A stretch of DNA of 64,000 nt from Sindora glabra. Lineage: Eukaryota; Streptophyta; Magnoliopsida; Fabales; Fabaceae. A model generated the notes under the pieces. It was not told the origin of the DNA and made no database searches. It saw only the letters and a list, made by a program, of their open reading frames with translations. The stretch spans positions 62,643,455-62,707,454 of the forward strand of contig CM035226.1 of NCBI GenBank assembly GCA_020226215.1, given 5' to 3'. Positions 60,681 through 64,000 of this stretch are shown here, one piece after another. The first letter of the stretch is position 1. Every line of letters begins with the position of its first letter. The position numbers and the translations under genes were made by a program.

Positions 60681-62155
60681 ATGTCTTTAACTTCTTATTT
60701 ATTTTTATTTTTATCTTAACTAAAAATTTATTTTAATTCCTAAAAATTTGAATTTTTATAGATTTTATTTATAATTAAAATTTTATATTAATTTAATTTT
60801 TATAAAGTTAAAAGTTTTTCAATTTTAATTCTTATATGTTTTTAGTCTTTTATTTTTTTATTTGTATCAAATTAAAATTTTTGCAATTTTAATGTGTGGG
60901 AAAAGAGGTTTTTACTTTGGTTCTTTTGATCTTCTTGAAACGCACTGTAAATATATTATTTTATTTTTTAGGTATCGTGATAAATTTTCATACATGATTG
61001 CACTTAAATGAAAGAAAGTGCGCTTTAGGTACTTCGTTGTAATAAATTACACCAAACGACACCAACCTGATTTTTTCTCTTAAAAAATTTCCCTCCTCCA
61101 CACAATTATCCAAAAACCTTCATGCAAAAAAAATATTTAATGGAATGTTTATCATTTTTATATTTTATTAGATTAATTTGCATTATTTCCAAATTTAGCA
61201 TATTACAATTATTTAATTATCGATTCTCTTATAAATAAGTAAAAATTTTCACAATATACTAATAAATCATATTTGATATTCATATTAAAAATTTTATAAT
61301 TATTTATTTTTATTCAAATATATTTGACATTCTTAATGAATTATTTATATATGTCAATATTGTAAATTGTCATAATACTCTTACATATTTACGTATATTA
61401 TTATAATTATAATGTACATATGAGCATATATTATATATTTGTTACTACTTTATTTTACAAAAAATAATTTAATTTATAATAAATATATATTTAAAATATT
61501 TCATTTATAATGCTATCCTTTCACACTGTTAGTTAAATTTAATAATTATTGCAATAGATTTTTCACTATATTTTTAATTATATTAAACTTTAAATTATTA
61601 ATTTTATAAATTCACTAATAATATTAGTTGATATTTCAAACACACCAAATTTGAAATTATTTCTATGAAAATATTTATTTAATGTAAAATAATTATTTTT
61701 ATTTAAATATGTTTTATATTTTTAATTAATTATTTGTATATGTCTATATTATAAATCATTATAGTATTCATACATAGTAAGTCACAATGTGTTTATTAAT
61801 AAAAGAAATTAGCATTATGCTTTTAAACTAATTTTAAAATATATAAATTTAAAAGAATTAAACATCTAATCTCTCAGATTTTAATTTTTTTATTTGATTT
61901 TTGATTTTAGTATCTTACAATAAATTTTTAATAAAATAAAAGATTTTTTATAGAAAATTTAGGGAAAGAGTAATATGTATATTTATATATTGCATATCTT
62001 TATGTTTCTAATAGTAATTGTTGAACTGTATAAATTATATTAACTTTAGAATAATTTTTATAATATTTATTTGTGAAATATAAAATGTATATATATATGT
62101 TAATTTTAACTAACAAAAAAAACCTGCGTTGCATGGAAAGTAATGCTTCTCTGCG
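60681..62155. other. AT-rich noncoding stretch with a diverged duplication
   Basis: The segments near 61298-61390 and 61690-61785 resemble each other (TTATTTTTATT, then AATATGT/AATATATTT and ATTATTTRTATATGTC), about 392 bp apart. No gene is seen. Confidence 0.45.
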
Positions 62156-62770
62156 CTACTACGAATGGAGGTAGGAATGTAAAACAGGTCTAAAAATCCA
62201 TAGGCTTGTTTAGGCCTCCACGTATATGGGGTGGTGTAGGCTTAAAAAATGAAGTCCGTTTTCATTTTAGATTTATATGGGCAAGTTTATATAGGCATGG
62301 GCCCCTGTGGTCTTAATTAATTTTTTAGTAGTTCTTCAAACATTTGAAGACTTTTTTTAATTCAATCCAAATCTCGATTCAATATGCAACAGCCTAATAT
62401 GATTTTTTTAAAATTTATTTGACTTTAATATAATTTTTTTAAAATTTATTTGACTAACTCATTATATAAAAAAATATAATTAATCAATTATAATTTATAA
62501 AAAATAAATATTTTTTAATTTAATTTAATTTAATTTAATATCTTATTAAAAGTACTTTTCTCAATTTTTAAATTTTTTTTTATTTTTATATGTACCTTTT
62601 TAATAATTTAATTATTTTTAAGAGTTAACAAAAAAAGTGTTGGCCCCGCAGGCTATCTGTGGGCCGTTGCAATCTCAACTAATTTTACTTGCTTGGAATG
62701 CAAACTTATGTAGATCAACCTCTGCTGACCTAAGCTTGTGTAGGCCCCATGTCTAAATAGAGGGAATTTT
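62156..62770. other. possible unclassified transposon fragment
   Basis: GGCCTCC, GGGCCCC, GGCCCCGCAGGC and GTAGGCCCCATG stretches make two GC-richer edges (62170-62310 and 62640-62760) around AT-rich DNA. Edges of this kind are seen in some nonautonomous elements, but no clear terminal repeats were found. Confidence 0.25.
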
Positions 62771-62809
62771 AAGAGTATTTTTTTTGCACGTGTTAGGGGA
62801 AATGTTTTT

Positions 62810-63980
62810 TCCGTTTTCCACTTAATTTTTGTTTTATTTTCTATACATTTTTTCTCATGCTTTTTTTCTTTTCATTTTTTCCATTTATTTATATTATTTA
62901 TGATTCAAATAATACTAAGTAATAATACATATACAACATAGCATAGTTTTTTACTATAATAATATTTTAAATAAATTAATTTATTTTTATATTATATTTT
63001 TAATTTTTACCCCTTTGGACCTCACGTATTATTTTTTTATTTATCCTGTTTTATGTTTTTCTATTTTTCTTGTTTACTTCTTTTATTTATAACTCAAATA
63101 TTAACAACACTAAATAATATATATAACAAAATATATTTTATTTTTAACATTTTGAAAATATTTCAAAGAGTTTAAATTTGATTAACTATTAGTGTAAATT
63201 GTTTTAGACTATTAATAAATTAAAAGATGCGACAATATAAAAAAACAATTAAGAATTTTACTAACAATAAATGAATTTTAACACTTTTTAAAAGATATGA
63301 CAACATATAGATGAATGATAGTATAAAATTTATTTAAATGATGTTAGATCAATTTTAAATCATATTTTAAATAAATTAAAATTTTAATATAAAAATTATC
63401 ATTTGAATTTATTAATTGTGAATCCAATTTTTGACAACCAAATTTAAATAATAAAATGAAATTTATTTTTATTTAAATTTTATTGATGTTATCTTGATAT
63501 CAATTTTTAAGTACATATTAATTGAGATTTTGTCAAAGTTTTATAATTCAAATTATTTCTCTTCCTTTTATTTACTATATTGTGTACTTTTCTTTTTTTT
63601 TCTTTGTCCTTTTTGTTTACTTCTGGTAAGTTGTATTTAAAACCAAATGCTAATTTTACTAAGTATTATGGATATGACACATTATTTTCATCATAAAAAT
63701 AATTTAAATAATTAATTTTTTTTATTTAATTAAATTAATTTATCAGCATATTTTATATTTTTTATTACTTACATCTTATATATTATGTTTCTTCTTTTTA
63801 TTTGCTATCTCATATGGTTTTCTATTTTTTTTTCATGTGCACCCCTTTTGTTTAGAAGTCAAACAATAATATCATTAAAGGGTATAAATATGATATATTA
63901 TATTATATTTTTAACTTATTTAAATATGTTAAATAACCTAAATTTTTATTAGAGAAATTATTTAAGGAATTAACAAATTG
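62810..63980. repeat. second array of the about 215-bp AT-rich repeat, inverted
   Basis: Units with TTTATTTATAACTCAAATA-like cores, each following a TTTTTCTATTTTT pyrimidine block, occur near 62887, 63087, 63630 and 63853. These are the reverse complement of the cores at 57800-58500 and have the orientation of the unit near 57270. Confidence 0.45.
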
Positions 63981-64000
63981 TATGTTTCATTTTTTAAAAC

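Overview
The window is plant nuclear DNA from a repeat-rich, probably heterochromatic region. It is AT-rich, has no recognisable single-copy host gene, and is built from LTR retrotransposons inserted into one another. The lineages seen (a Ty1/copia gag-pol of the UBN2 type, a chromovirus-like Ty3/gypsy remnant, and Athila-type Ty3/gypsy elements with an ATHILA ORF-1-like gene after pol) are typical of flowering plants, most likely a eudicot. I cannot name the species.

Layout. 1-5455: a Ty1/copia element on the + strand, cut at its 5' side by the window edge, with decayed gag and pol, a polypurine tract and a 3' LTR. It abuts 5456-8400, an old minus-strand chromovirus-like gypsy remnant (RNase H, RT and gag fossils), followed by a probable LTR-like tail (8400-9815 and 35955-36600) split by a later insertion. 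9821-35949: an Athila-type element on the + strand (LTRs 9821-11175 and 34595-35949, both 1355 bp; target duplication ACAAT). Two younger insertions sit inside it: a minus-strand solo LTR (11241-12724, duplication AATTA) in the leader, and a complete minus-strand Athila-type element of the same family (18020-30495, LTRs of 1367 bp each, duplication ATACA) in the integrase region. 36600-47855 is AT-rich and mostly featureless. 47856-54377 is an old LTR retrotransposon with copia-style PBS and PPT (duplication TTTTA) whose 5.6-kb interior shows no gag or pol and is full of repeats. 54383-64000 is AT-rich with two satellite-like repeat families, one of them hairpin-forming.

How the parts work together. 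All gag-pol genes here carry many stops and frameshifts, so none looks autonomous now. The two Athila-type copies can be compared with each other, and features shared by both stand out. These are an ATHILA ORF-1-like gene in the env position preceded by a well-formed intron (GTAAGAG donor, TTGCAG acceptor just before the ATG); clusters of CpG-rich palindromic ACACGGGGT/ACCCCGTGT motifs both upstream of the LTR TATA-like box and upstream of the ORF-1-like leader; a CTTGGG/CCCAAG stem-loop just after the pol stop; and an in-frame TGA between gag and protease. LTR divergence by hand count (about 3% inner pair, about 7% outer pair) agrees with the nesting order. No new enzymatic system was found. 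The best leads are the duplicated promoter-like architecture and splicing of the post-pol gene, and the non-coding, repeat-filled element at 47856-54377.
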